Numbered from the stretch's first letter, positions 8,813 through 17,585 are shown. The stretch is DNA of 55,822 nt from an uncultured Lachnospiraceae bacterium (GCA_910588295.1 CAJUQO010000014.1:1-55822), one strand, 5' to 3'. Numbers and translations: made by a program. The notes: a model not told the origin generated them from the letters alone.

Positions 8813-8851
8813 CGCTAATCACCGTCCTCTCTTTTTTCTACCGTTTTTCTG

Positions 8852-9448
8852 CTATTCCTCCTGCATACCGTCTTCCAGTTCCAGCACCGTTTCCTCCACA
8901 TCCTCCATATACTGATGCAGCTCCATCTCCATCGGTGTGGGCTCCTGCTGCAGACGCCAGCGGCCAAAGTGGTTAAAATAGAAAATCATGCCCAGGCCGA
9001 TACCCAGGGAAAAGCAGATCTCCATGCCCGTCTGCCCCACGGTTTCTTTCACTTCAAAAGCCTCACGCACCCGGGCCAGCAAACCGGGCACATTGGCCTC
9101 CGCCAGAAATGTCATGATCGTAAAGGCCGACCCCACAAAAACGATCAGGCTCACCAGCACGGTCTTGACGTATTTCAGCCAGACATGCCCCCTCGACCTT
9201 TTAGCGTACTCCAGTACCAGCTCCGGATCCCCCAGGGGTACCACTTCCACTCCGGGAAACCGGCTCCCAATGACTTCAATAATATCCCGCACGGACACCA
9301 GATACCGGCCATATTTCCCCTCTTTGACCTCCAGCAGAGGAATCTGCATGCACTTTTCCATCAGACGGCGGCTCACACAGTACAGCTTTGCCACATCACC
9401 AAGGAGCACCTTCCCCGGCCCGACCATGTTATGGCGTCCCACCTGCAC
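8852..9448 (-). CDS. spoVAA: Stage V sporulation protein AA
   Basis: The protein of about 198 residues fits SpoVAA: an N-terminal soluble domain (QVGRHNMVGPGKVLLGDVAK, then VKEGKYGRYLVSVRDIIEVI), followed by two membrane segments (LVSLIVFVGSAFTIMTFLA and ICFSLGIGLGMIFYFNHFG) and an acidic tail. It is the first protein of the SpoVA dipicolinate channel. The start is uncertain. GTG 9448 is chosen because it follows AGGGAAG and matches where SpoVAA proteins normally begin; the open frame runs up to 9580 and overlaps the small gene before it. It lies 23 bases after that small gene. Confidence 0.85.
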   Translation of the reverse strand: MQVGRHNMVGPGKVLLGDVAKLYCVSRRLMEKCMQIPLLEVKEGKYGRYLVSVRDIIEVIGSRFPGVEVVPLGDPELVLEYAKRSRGHVWLKYVKTVLVSLIVFVGSAFTIMTFLAEANVPGLLARVREAFEVKETVGQTGMEICFSLGIGLGMIFYFNHFGRWRLQQEPTPMEMELHQYMEDVEETVLELEDGMQEE

Positions 9449-9471
9449 ATAGAGCTTCCCTGCCTGACCGT

Positions 9472-9729
9472 CTACCGGCGGAATACCAAAGCCCCCTGAG
9501 CCATATTGCCTTGCATATCCCTGCCTATCATCAGCCACAGCGCCACCAGGCCGGCCACTCCCGCCGCAACTAAAAACCATAGATACCAGTTTCTCCGTTT
9601 TGTCCGTCTATGCACACCAGCATCCTCCCGTTTGTATTGTTCTATGATCCATACGAAGTAGTCTGTACATTTTTTTTCAAAAAATGCATCACTTTCGTAT
9701 TTATACCCGCGATCACAAAAGATTTCCAT
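9472..9729 (-). CDS. Small membrane protein coupled to sigF
   Basis: I do not recognise this 85-residue protein. Residues 1-45 are hydrophilic with four aromatic/acid-rich stretches and two cysteines, then a basic patch (HRRTKRRNW) precedes one membrane helix (WYLWFLVAAGVAGLVALWLM) and a short outer tail. That layout puts the N-terminus inside the cell. Its ATG overlaps the sigF stop (TAATG at 9731-9727), so it is translated by coupling with SigF and would be made in the forespore-fated compartment. Codon use is like its neighbours and there is no frameshift with spoVAA. It may be a lineage-specific sporulation protein. Confidence 0.6.
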   Translation of the reverse strand: MEIFCDRGYKYESDAFFEKKCTDYFVWIIEQYKREDAGVHRRTKRRNWYLWFLVAAGVAGLVALWLMIGRDMQGNMAQGALVFRR

Positions 9730-10442
9730 TAGGTAAACTCACGCAGCTTTTTCAACACTCTCTTCTCCATCCGCGAAACCTGTACCTGAGAGATTCCCAG
9801 TTTCTCGGCAATGGCCGACTGTGTCTTTTCCTGGTAATACCGCATCAGGATCAACTGTTTCTCCTGGGCGTCCAGCCGTTTTAAAAGGCTCTCCAGGATC
9901 ATGCGGTCCAGCACACGCCCTGTGGACTCGTCGTCATTTTCCAGCTTGTCCATCAGGGTAATCTCCGTGCCGTCCCCCTGATAGATGACCTGCTGCAGCG
10001 ACTCCACATCCGCCCCCGCCTCCATGGCCATAGAAAGTTCCTCCACCTCAATCCCCAGATCCCCGGCGATCTCCGTCACCGTGGGTTCCCGGCCCAGCTG
10101 CCTCTCCAGCTCCTCCCGGCTCTGCCAGGCTTTGACCGACAGCTCTTTTAACGATCTGCTCACCCTGATCATACCGTCGTCCCGCAGAAAACGTTTGATC
10201 TCCCCACTGATCATAGGTACGGCATACGTGGAAAAGCACACGTCATAGCTGGTGTCAAATTTATCGATAGCCTTCAGTAATCCAATGCTCCCAATCTGAA
10301 ACAAATCCTCCTTCTCCACGCCCCTGTTCAAAAAGCGCCGGACGACACTCCAGACTAGTCCCATATTTTCCTCCGCCAGTGTATTTCTCGCCCCTTTATC
10401 GCCCCGGTGAGACTTCTCAATCAATGCAAGGGTACGTTCCAT
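9729..10442 (-). CDS. sigF: RNA polymerase sporulation sigma factor F
   Basis: The 237-residue protein is a sigma-70 family member of the SigB/F/G group. Region 2 shows EENMGLVWSVVRRFLNRG and DLFQIGSIGLLKAIDKFD followed by FSTYAVPMISGEIKRFLRDD; region 3 and region 4 follow, the latter with LILMRYYQEKTQSAIAEKLG and ISQVQVSRMEKRVLKKLREF. SigF turns on the first forespore genes after asymmetric division. Identification as SigF and not SigG rests on the upstream anti-sigma pair SpoIIAA-SpoIIAB. ATG 10442 has GGGAGG upstream. It lies 27 bases after spoIIAB and overlaps the next small gene. Confidence 0.95.
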   Translation of the reverse strand: MERTLALIEKSHRGDKGARNTLAEENMGLVWSVVRRFLNRGVEKEDLFQIGSIGLLKAIDKFDTSYDVCFSTYAVPMISGEIKRFLRDDGMIRVSRSLKELSVKAWQSREELERQLGREPTVTEIAGDLGIEVEELSMAMEAGADVESLQQVIYQGDGTEITLMDKLENDDESTGRVLDRMILESLLKRLDAQEKQLILMRYYQEKTQSAIAEKLGISQVQVSRMEKRVLKKLREFT

Positions 10443-10469
10443 GCCACCTCCCAGGCCAGTATGCCGATA

Positions 10470-10928
10470 TTACGCCTCCCCGGACAGATCGCTCTGCCCG
10501 GACTGGCAGCCAAATTTTTTCTTCATCCACACGGTGGTGCCCACGCCCGGTTCGGATCTCACCTGCAGCTCATCCATAAACGCTTCCATGAAGGCAAATC
10601 CCATTCCTGAGCGATCCAGTTCTGGTTTCGTCGTGTACATCGGCTCCATGGCCTTTGGCACATCCCGGATACCCACGCCGTGATCCACAACCTCCACCTC
10701 CATCTCCCTCTCCCTCACGCGGCAGTTAACCCGGATTTTCTCCGCCTGTCCACCGTAGGCATGGATGATCGCGTTGGTTACCGCCTCAGACACAGCGGTC
10801 TTTAAATCCGCCACTTCTTCAAGGGTCGGGTTCAGTTGCGTGGCAAAAGCCGCCACCGCCACCCGCACAAATCCTTCATTTAAGGATCTGCTATCAAATT
10901 CCAAAAACATTTCATTGGTGTTTTCCAT
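10470..10928 (-). CDS. spoIIAB: Anti-sigma F factor / serine kinase SpoIIAB
   Basis: The 152-residue protein is a GHKL ATPase. The N box is SEAVTNAIIHAYGG, the G1 box is DHGVGIRD, and the lid and G2 region is ELDRSGMGFAFMEAFMDELQ. SpoIIAB holds SigF inactive in the mother cell and phosphorylates SpoIIAA; unphosphorylated SpoIIAA frees SigF in the forespore. The last 15 residues after KKKFG are a little longer than usual. ATG 10928 follows AAAGGGGA; upstream in-frame codons run through the palindrome between the genes and are unlikely to be translated. The 77-base gap to spoIIAA contains a strong hairpin. Confidence 0.95.
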   Translation of the reverse strand: MENTNEMFLEFDSRSLNEGFVRVAVAAFATQLNPTLEEVADLKTAVSEAVTNAIIHAYGGQAEKIRVNCRVREREMEVEVVDHGVGIRDVPKAMEPMYTTKPELDRSGMGFAFMEAFMDELQVRSEPGVGTTVWMKKKFGCQSGQSDLSGEA

Positions 10929-10965
10929 AGATAATCCCCTTTCTTTACTCTGAAAATCCGCCGCC

Positions 10966-10997
10966 GCATTTGGCATCCATTCAGGGATGCCAAATGC
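10966..10997. repeat. 13-bp perfect palindrome between spoIIAA and spoIIAB
   Basis: GCATTTGGCATCC (10966-10978) and its exact complement (10985-10997) are separated by six bases. In the mRNA this is a strong intercistronic hairpin with no T run, so it is not an ordinary terminator. It ends 9 bases after the spoIIAA stop and begins 38 bases before the spoIIAB start, so it may set the relative amounts of the two proteins. Confidence 0.75.
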
Positions 10998-11005
10998 GCC
11001 CCTGC

Positions 11006-11329
11006 CTACAGCCATTCCTTTTTCCTGTTTACCGGTATCAGTTTGCTGATCCCCGACATCTGAAGGATTTTCTCGATGCGTTCGTTTACGTTCTCCGCCT
11101 GTATCCTTCCCCCTTTCCGCTGTATGGCGCGGTATCTCCCCATCAGCACGCCGATACCTGAGCTGTCCATAAAGGACGTATCCCGAAAATCAAATATAAT
11201 CGTCTGTATATTCCGGTTCATCATCACCTCGTCCGCCTCCTGCTGTATGGGCAGAGCGTTATGATGATCAAGTTCCTCCGGCACACGTATGGTCATGCAG
11301 TTATCTCTGATCTGAAATACGCTGTTCAT
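11006..11329 (-). CDS. spoIIAA: Anti-sigma F factor antagonist SpoIIAA
   Basis: The 107-residue protein is a STAS-domain anti-anti-sigma factor. The phosphorylation loop is DTSFMDSSGIGVLMGRY, with the SpoIIAB-target serine at Ser56 (or Ser57). Unphosphorylated SpoIIAA binds SpoIIAB and releases SigF. ATG 11329 is chosen because GGGAGGAAG is just upstream and the length then equals the family's (about 110-117); the open frame upstream to 11503 runs through non-coding sequence. It is the first gene of the sporulation unit and lies about 140 bases after a terminator that closes the preceding operon, so a promoter should lie in 11330-11466; no SigH promoter could be named with confidence. Confidence 0.95.
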   Translation of the reverse strand: MNSVFQIRDNCMTIRVPEELDHHNALPIQQEADEVMMNRNIQTIIFDFRDTSFMDSSGIGVLMGRYRAIQRKGGRIQAENVNERIEKILQMSGISKLIPVNRKKEWL

Positions 11330-11466
11330 ATCTTCCTCCCTAATTAATCTGTCAAACCCGCGAGTATAAAACGTCTGCCACAACACAGGGTATACCTTTA
11401 AAGCGGCAGCTGTTTCATATACCAACATATACAGAAAAACCGTCGTTTCTGCATACTGAAGTATAG

Positions 11467-11508
11467 AAAAAGGATGCAACTGCGAAAAACCCTTCACAGC
11501 CACATCCT
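11467..11508 (-). terminator. Terminator after the valS-folC-TPR operon
   Basis: On the minus strand GGATG...CTGTGAA...TTCGCAG...CATCC forms a long two-part hairpin (11507-11472) followed by TTTTTCT. It lies between the TPR gene and spoIIAA and separates the two operons. Confidence 0.75.
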
Positions 11509-11537
11509 CTGTATTTCATGTGTGCAGCCCCCGGCCG

Positions 11538-13187
11538 CTATTCATTAGGTGTCATGCCGTCGCCGCCTCCGGTGTCATCATCGTCGCCGGTTCCGTCTCC
11601 AATACCACCGTCGTCTCCGGTTCCACCTCCGATCCCATCATCCCCGGTTCCGCTGTCATCATCCCCGGTTCCGCCTCCAGTGCCGCTGCCCGCGTCATCC
11701 CCGTCCCCGGAATCGATGTCATTGTCCAGGGAACCGATATCCGCCGTCTGGCCGGAATTTTTCATTTCTACGGAAATGTCTGTGCCCCGGTCAATGGCAT
11801 TGATATAGGACTGAGCATTTTCTGAACGGCTGCTGTTCGGGAATGTATCCACGATCTTCTGGTAAATGTCCCTGGCCTCATCCGGCATACCCAGATAGCG
11901 GTAGGCGTTGGCAAGGTAATCCATCACATGATAATCGTCGTCCTGGATTTCCATGGCTTTTGTCAGATTCTCCACCGCCTGCTGATAATCCCCGCTCAGA
12001 TAAGCTGAAATACCCGTATCCTTGTAAGTGTCAAACATATAACTGCTGACCCTATCATAGATTGTATTATAGAGCATCCGCCCGTCCACGGACAATACAC
12101 TAGTGTCAATATTGCCAAACACATTGGCCACGCTGTCATAGTTCTCCTCCTGATAGGCATTGTAGGCCTTCAGAAGATTTTCATAGCTGGTCACCTGGGC
12201 CGTGGCCGTCTCGATCTGGGCTGTGGCCGAAGCCACCGTCTCCTGGGATTCGGAGATCTGTGATCTCAGCTTGGTAATCTCCGAGGACTGGCTGGCCATG
12301 GTATTGCTGTACTCCACCACTTTCTCGTTGGCGTCCTGGCTAATATTCTGGGTATTGGCCGGAACCACCAAAAACCAGACCACCGCCGCCCCCACGGCCA
12401 GTCCGAAACAGAGGTTAATCAAGGTGGCCAGCACGGAACTCTCCCGGAAAGCGGGCGGCTGAATGACCACGTCATTATCAGACAGAAAAATTTCCGGTGC
12501 ATTCTCCTGCACTTCCTGGGCGCTGGGCTTTCTGCCAAAGGAAGGCCACACAAATTCCCGTCTGCCGGAGCTTCCGGTCTGCTCGTCGATCTCCTTCATG
12601 AAGCGGAGAGTTGTCGAATTAGTCTTGTCGATCCTTGCCGCTTTTTTGAGAATTCTTCTGGCCTTTTTATACTCCCCGTCCTTCATATAAATCAGAGCCA
12701 GCAAATGATAGCCCTTAATCAGCTTGGGATTCTGGGACAAAACCTTTTTTAACTGGATCGCCGCCGTGTCCGTATGGCCATTCCGGCAGGTAGATAACGC
12801 TTCATTATAGCTCTTTATGGACAGATTGATAGTGTCCAGCTTGTTGGCATTAGCTTTCAGACGCTCAATATACTCGGAGGCAATGTTCCCGCTGGTCTGC
12901 AGATTCGCGCTGATGATCCACTCGCTCATAGCCGCCACGGCTTCCCCCATCTCGAAATAGACCAGCCCGAGTAAATTTCTTGCCTGTATATTTCTTTTAT
13001 TAAATTTCAGACTCCGCACCAACAAATCCACCGCGCCGGACAGGTCGCGGATCTCCGCCTTTTCCAGCCCGTGATTATAATACATATCGGATACCAGCCA
13101 GGATCGCTTCTGTATCGTCACGTCGCACCCGCAGCCCGGACAGAAGGGGGATTCCGTCAGTTCAGTCTGACATCTTATACATCTCAT
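11538..13187 (-). CDS. Zinc-ribbon, TPR membrane protein with Gly/Asp tail
   Basis: This 549-residue protein starts with a zinc ribbon (two CxxC pairs in residues 3-24), followed by TPR-like helices (to about residue 205, e.g. GYHLLALIYMKDGEYKKARR). One membrane segment near 265-285 (LCFGLAVGAAVVWFLVV) comes next, then a coiled coil (KVVEYSNTMASQSSEITKLR...), a second TPR group outside the membrane, and a low-complexity Gly/Asp tail of about 55 residues. The N-terminus is thus inside and the second TPR array outside. The function is unknown; it may be a scaffold. ATG 13187 follows AAAGG directly. It is 12 bases after the 49-residue gene and is the last gene before the terminator. The tail gives a visible run of short DNA repeats at 11550-11720. 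Confidence 0.8.
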   Translation of the reverse strand: MRCIRCQTELTESPFCPGCGCDVTIQKRSWLVSDMYYNHGLEKAEIRDLSGAVDLLVRSLKFNKRNIQARNLLGLVYFEMGEAVAAMSEWIISANLQTSGNIASEYIERLKANANKLDTINLSIKSYNEALSTCRNGHTDTAAIQLKKVLSQNPKLIKGYHLLALIYMKDGEYKKARRILKKAARIDKTNSTTLRFMKEIDEQTGSSGRREFVWPSFGRKPSAQEVQENAPEIFLSDNDVVIQPPAFRESSVLATLINLCFGLAVGAAVVWFLVVPANTQNISQDANEKVVEYSNTMASQSSEITKLRSQISESQETVASATAQIETATAQVTSYENLLKAYNAYQEENYDSVANVFGNIDTSVLSVDGRMLYNTIYDRVSSYMFDTYKDTGISAYLSGDYQQAVENLTKAMEIQDDDYHVMDYLANAYRYLGMPDEARDIYQKIVDTFPNSSRSENAQSYINAIDRGTDISVEMKNSGQTADIGSLDNDIDSGDGDDAGSGTGGGTGDDDSGTGDDGIGGGTGDDGGIGDGTGDDDDTGGGDGMTPNE

Positions 13188-13199
13188 CCTTTATACCCC

Positions 13200-13349
13200 T
13201 TACTGCCGAAAACCGGTGGAACGGTTGTCCATCATTTCCTTAACAATATCCATGATATCCGTGAGCTCCTGGTTGTGGATAGTCTCTTCCACCTCGTTTA
13301 CCTCCAGGCACGGTTTGAATTTTTTCAGTTCTTCCTCGTAATTAATCAT
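13200..13349 (-). CDS. Small hypothetical protein (49 residues)
   Basis: The protein has a charged, helical N-terminal half (MINYEEELKKFKPCLEVNEV) and an amphipathic second half (TDIMDIVKEMMDNRSTGFRQ). I do not know a family for it. GAGAGGAG lies upstream of ATG 13349, the start overlaps the folC stop by 8 bases, and the next gene begins 12 bases after it, which together support a real, coupled gene. The length and charge suggest a small soluble partner protein; this is inference only. Confidence 0.65.
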   Translation of the reverse strand: MINYEEELKKFKPCLEVNEVEETIHNQELTDIMDIVKEMMDNRSTGFRQ

Positions 13350-14652
13350 CTGTACTCCTCTCCAGATATGCTTTGATCTCCCCCACCAGATACAGGGAAC
13401 CCACGCAGAACAGCAGGCCGTCCCCCTTTTCCTCCAGCGCCAGCCGAAAGGCGCGAACCGCATCCGGCTCGCTCTCCACAGCCGCGCATCCAAAACGCCG
13501 GAAGGATTCCGCCAGCCGTCCGGCGGGAACTTCCCGGCCGCCGCCTACCTGAGTCGTCACCACATGGGCCGGATGAATAGCCTCGCAGATCTCGCCGATC
13601 ATCCTGTCGTACTCCTTGTCGGACACCGCAGAAAACAGCAGCGTAATATCGCACTCCCCGACAAACCTACGGGCCGTCTCCACGAAACGGGCCACGCCGT
13701 CCGCGTTGTGGGCGCCGTCTATAACCACTCCCGGCAGCACGGTCTCCATCCGCCCCGGCCAGCGGGTATGGGCGATCCCTTCCCTCAGCCGTTCCAGAGG
13801 GATACGGTGCTCCCTCTGGAGCACCAGCATAGTCAGGAAGGCCAATGAGGCATTCATCATCTGATAGGGCGCTATGTAGGGAATGTGAAGTTCGATGTCC
13901 CCGCTGTAAGGATTATGGAAACAGAATGTGATTCCCTCCCTGCCGGCATCTGTAATCTCATACATGCTTTCCGTAAGTTCGTAAGCCAGGGAACCAGTCT
14001 TCTCTGCCCTCCCGCGGATTACTGCGGAAGCCTCCGTCACATGGCCGTCAAAGATCACCGGCACCCCCGGCTTGATGATCCCGGCTTTCTCCCCGGCTAT
14101 GGCCGTCACCGTATCCCCCAGCCACTCCGTATGATCCAGGCTGATGGAGGTGATGATATCGGCCAGAGGCCATTCCACCGTGTTCGTGGCGTCCAGCCGG
14201 CCGCCCAGTCCCGTCTCCAGGATCACATATTCCACCTGTTTTTTCCGGAAATACAGCATCCCCATCACAAAAAGGGTCTCAAAATAGCTGGGATGGCCCT
14301 CCCCCTCCGCCACAAAGCGGTCGATCTGCTCCTTGACGCGGCCAAACACCTCCACAAAGTCTTCCTCGCTGACCAACCGGCCGTCGATCTGGAAACGCTC
14401 CCTGATCGTCACCAGATGAGGCGAAATGAACAGGCCGCAACGCAGCCCCCCCTCGTGGAACATGGACGCCAAATAGGCACAGGTGCTGCCCTTCCCATTG
14501 GTTCCCGCCACATGAATCACCTTAAACTCATTCTGGGGATTCCCCAGACGCTCCAGCAGCTTCTTTGTGTGCTCCAGCGGATGCTTCGTCGAAAATTTGG
14601 GTATTTCTTCTATATAGTTTACGATTTTCTGATAATGCAAAATGATCACCAC
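13342..14652 (-). CDS. folC: Folylpolyglutamate synthase / dihydrofolate synthase
   Basis: The 436-residue Mur-ligase family enzyme adds glutamates to folates (and may make dihydrofolate from dihydropteroate). It shows the folate-binding start YIEEIPKFSTKHPLEHTKKL, the P-loop HVAGTNGKGSTCAYLASMF near residues 42-60, the ETGLGGRLDATN motif, SLDHTEWLGDT and, late, VIDGAHNADG. GTG at 14652 is taken as the start, with AAAGGA upstream; a second GTG follows directly at 14649. A promoter is visible 138 bases upstream. It lies downstream of valS on the same strand and overlaps the 49-residue gene by 8 bases. Length and motifs are normal. Confidence 0.94.
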   Translation of the reverse strand: MVIILHYQKIVNYIEEIPKFSTKHPLEHTKKLLERLGNPQNEFKVIHVAGTNGKGSTCAYLASMFHEGGLRCGLFISPHLVTIRERFQIDGRLVSEEDFVEVFGRVKEQIDRFVAEGEGHPSYFETLFVMGMLYFRKKQVEYVILETGLGGRLDATNTVEWPLADIITSISLDHTEWLGDTVTAIAGEKAGIIKPGVPVIFDGHVTEASAVIRGRAEKTGSLAYELTESMYEITDAGREGITFCFHNPYSGDIELHIPYIAPYQMMNASLAFLTMLVLQREHRIPLERLREGIAHTRWPGRMETVLPGVVIDGAHNADGVARFVETARRFVGECDITLLFSAVSDKEYDRMIGEICEAIHPAHVVTTQVGGGREVPAGRLAESFRRFGCAAVESEPDAVRAFRLALEEKGDGLLFCVGSLYLVGEIKAYLERSTDD

Positions 14653-14789
14653 TTTATCCTTTTGTCTGATGCCGGACTTTACGGCTCCCTATAACTGTTC
14701 AGTAATGAGATTTCGCACTCCTGAATCATGCTTTTACGGTCTTGGCAGTAAACGCTTCGACCTGGGCTGAATAGTTCCGGCTCTCTAAC

Positions 14790-14817
14790 ATTATAATATA
14801 GTGACGATCATTTGCAA
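14790..14817 (-). promoter_or_regulatory. Promoter of folC
   Basis: On the minus strand TTGCAA (14817-14812), 16 bases, then TATAAT (14795-14790). It lies in the 230-base gap after valS, so folC can be transcribed apart from the T-box-controlled valS. Confidence 0.55.
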
Positions 14818-14882
14818 GTAAATAATATCGCAGTTTCTGACTAAAATCGTTGCTGTGTAGCAGTTCAGCCCACGGGCTGCCG

Positions 14883-17585
14883 TTACATCTGGGCCAGGCG
14901 TTCCTTCACCTGAGCTATCATCTGAGAATATTTCTCAAGCTTTGCCTTTTCCTCCTCCACCTTCGCCGCCGGGGCTTTGGCCAGGAACTTCTCGTTTTTC
15001 AGCATCCCACCCGCGCGGGCAATCTCTTTGGTGAGGCGCTGCTCCTCTTTTAAGAGACGTTCCTTCTCCTTCTCTTTGTCCACCAGATCCTCCAGGGGCA
15101 TATAAACCACCGCATCGGGGATCACCACGGACACGGCGTCCTCACCGATCCCGGCTTTGTCCGCCTGAACGCTCATCGCGCTGGCTCCGGCCAGCTTCTG
15201 GTATACATCCTTATAGCCGGAAAACATGGCCCCAAGCCTCTCGTTTTCCGTCACAACAAAGACATGGGTTTTCTTATTCTGGGGCACGTTCATCTCCGAC
15301 CGGATATTGCGGATGCCGCGAACCATATCCTTGACATGGCTGATGAAAGATACCTCCTCCGGGAAAGTGAACTCTGCACGGGCCTCGGGCCAGGAAGCGA
15401 CCATGATGGATTCCTCCTCCGGGTACAGGGTACAGTAGATCTCCTCGGAGATAAAGGGCATATAGGGGTGGAGCAGTTTCAAAGCTTCACCCAGCACATG
15501 GGTCAGCGTCCAGAGGGCCGCGCCGGCGCTCTCCCCGGTCTCTTTTGCCCCCTCACAGGCATTTCCATCGGCCGCCTCTGCTTCTGCCGTCTGGTTCCCC
15601 TGGGGATTCAGGCGAGATTTGACAATCTCGATGTACCAGTCGCAAAATTCATCCCAGATAAAGTCAAAGATCTTCTGCACGGCAATGCCCAGCTCAAATT
15701 TCTCCATGTTGTCCGTCACATCCCGGATCAGGTCATTCAGCAAAGCCAAGATCCAGCGGTCCGCAGGCTTGAGCTGATCCGTGGCGGGTTCTACAGGAGC
15801 CTTGTCGCCCATATTCATCATAATGAACCGGGAAGCGTTCCACACTTTGTTGGCAAAGTTACGGCTGGACTCCACCCGCTCCCAGTAGAAGCGCATATCA
15901 TTGCCCGGGGCATTGCCCGTGATCAGGGTAAGGCGCAGGGCATCGGCCCCGTATTTGTCAACCACTTCCAGAGGATCAATGCCGTTGCCCAGGGACTTAC
16001 TCATTTTGCGCCCCTGGGAATCCCGCACCAGACCGTGGATCAGCACATGCTTAAATGGCGATCTTCCGGTCTGCTCCAGGGCGGAGAACACCATGCGGAT
16101 GACCCAGAAGAAAATAATATCATACCCAGTCACCAGCACGTCCGTGGGATAAAAATATTCCAGTTCCGGCGTTTTATCCGGCCACCCCAAGGTGGAAAAA
16201 GGCCACAGGGCGGAGGAAAACCAGGTGTCCAGGGTATCTTCATCCTGGGTCAGGTGGGTACAGCCGCATTTCGGGCATTTTTCCGGCATCCCGGACTGCA
16301 CCACGATCTCGCCGCACTCGTCGCAGTAGTAAGCCGGAATCCGATGGCCCCACCAGAGCTGTCGTGAAATACACCAGTCCCGGATATTTTCCAGCCAGTG
16401 ATTGTAAGTCTTGTCAAAACGCTCCGGTACAAAATTCAGGTCGTCGGTCTTCACCACATCCAAGGCGGCCCGGGCCATCTCCTTCATGCGGACGAACCAC
16501 TGTTTTTTCACCATGGGCTCCACCGTGGTGTGGCACCGGTCATGGGTGCCCACGTTGTGCACATGCTCTTCCACCTTCACCAGAAGGCCCAGTTTTTCCA
16601 GGTCGGCCACGATAGCTTTCCGGGCTTCATAGCGGTCCATACCGGCGTACTTGCCGCCCCGCTCATTGACCGTGCCGTCGTCATTCAGAATATTGATCTC
16701 CTCCAGATTATGACGCTTGCCCACCTCAAAGTCGTTGGGGTCGTGGGCCGGTGTGATCTTCACGCAGCCAGTGCCGAATTCTCTGTCCACATAGGCATCC
16801 GCTACCACGGGGATCCGTCTGCCGGTCAGCGGCAGCTCCAGCATCTTCCCGATCACATCCTGATACCGCTCATCCTCCGGGTTCACAGCCACGGCAGTAT
16901 CACCCAGCATGGTCTCCGGCCTGGTGGTGGCGATCTCCACGAAACGCCCCGGCTCCCCGACGATGGGATAATTGATATGCCAGAAATGGCCTTTCTGTTC
17001 CTCGTGCTCCACCTCGGCGTCGGAGATCGACGTCTGGCACACCGGGCACCAGTTTACGATGCGGGAGCCCTTGTAAATATAGCCTTTCTCATAGAGCTTG
17101 AAAAATACCTCCTCCACGGCCCGGGAACAGCCCTCGTCCATGGTGAAACGCTCCCTCTCCCAGTCGGCGGAGGAGCCCATCTTTTTTAACTGGTTGATGA
17201 TCTTCCCGCCGTACTCCTCCTTCCAGTCCCAGCAGTATTCCAGGAATTTCTCCCGGCCGATCTTCGCCTTGTCGATCCCCTTCTCTTTGAGCTGGTTTGT
17301 CACCTTCACTTCTGTGGCAATGGCCGCGTGGTCTGTGCCCGGCTGCCACAAGGCCTCATACCCCTGCATCCGTTTAAAACGGATCAAAATATCCTGCATA
17401 GTATTGTCCAGGGCATGGCCCATATGCAGCTGCCCGGTAACATTGGGCGGCGGCATCACGATAGTAAAGGGCTTCTTGTCCGGATTTACCCTGGCGTGGA
17501 AATATCCCCTTTCCATCCACTTCTGATACAGTCTCTCCTCGATCCCCTTGGGGTCGTAGGTCTTTGCCAGTTCTTTTTTCATCAT
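14883..17585 (-). CDS. valS: Valine--tRNA ligase
   Basis: The 900-residue class Ia synthetase charges tRNA-Val. The HIGH motif appears as PPNVTGQLHMGHAL near residue 50 and the KMSKS loop as GRKMSKSLGNG near 530. The editing (CP1) domain, the anticodon-binding helical domain and the C-terminal coiled coil (KEKERLLKEEQRLTKEIARA, ending AQVKERLAQM) are all present. ATG 17585 has AGGAGGTT upstream. An acidic insertion rich in Ala/Glu/Gly near residue 665-690 (QTAEAEAADGNACEGAKETG) is unusual. Expression is controlled by the T-box leader directly upstream. Confidence 0.97.
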   Translation of the reverse strand: MMKKELAKTYDPKGIEERLYQKWMERGYFHARVNPDKKPFTIVMPPPNVTGQLHMGHALDNTMQDILIRFKRMQGYEALWQPGTDHAAIATEVKVTNQLKEKGIDKAKIGREKFLEYCWDWKEEYGGKIINQLKKMGSSADWERERFTMDEGCSRAVEEVFFKLYEKGYIYKGSRIVNWCPVCQTSISDAEVEHEEQKGHFWHINYPIVGEPGRFVEIATTRPETMLGDTAVAVNPEDERYQDVIGKMLELPLTGRRIPVVADAYVDREFGTGCVKITPAHDPNDFEVGKRHNLEEINILNDDGTVNERGGKYAGMDRYEARKAIVADLEKLGLLVKVEEHVHNVGTHDRCHTTVEPMVKKQWFVRMKEMARAALDVVKTDDLNFVPERFDKTYNHWLENIRDWCISRQLWWGHRIPAYYCDECGEIVVQSGMPEKCPKCGCTHLTQDEDTLDTWFSSALWPFSTLGWPDKTPELEYFYPTDVLVTGYDIIFFWVIRMVFSALEQTGRSPFKHVLIHGLVRDSQGRKMSKSLGNGIDPLEVVDKYGADALRLTLITGNAPGNDMRFYWERVESSRNFANKVWNASRFIMMNMGDKAPVEPATDQLKPADRWILALLNDLIRDVTDNMEKFELGIAVQKIFDFIWDEFCDWYIEIVKSRLNPQGNQTAEAEAADGNACEGAKETGESAGAALWTLTHVLGEALKLLHPYMPFISEEIYCTLYPEEESIMVASWPEARAEFTFPEEVSFISHVKDMVRGIRNIRSEMNVPQNKKTHVFVVTENERLGAMFSGYKDVYQKLAGASAMSVQADKAGIGEDAVSVVIPDAVVYMPLEDLVDKEKEKERLLKEEQRLTKEIARAGGMLKNEKFLAKAPAAKVEEEKAKLEKYSQMIAQVKERLAQM

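Noticed and set aside
11550..11720. Tandem DNA repeat or CRISPR-like run
   Set aside because: The run is the Gly/Asp tail coding region of the TPR protein; spacing is irregular and there are no spacers or cas genes.
14853..14880. Hairpin CAGCCC-GT-GGGCTG after valS as a terminator
   Set aside because: The stem is short with a two-base loop and no T run follows, so it cannot be called a terminator.
15264..16367. 367-residue plus-strand frame opposite valS
   Set aside because: Wholly antisense to valS, with no motif or start site.
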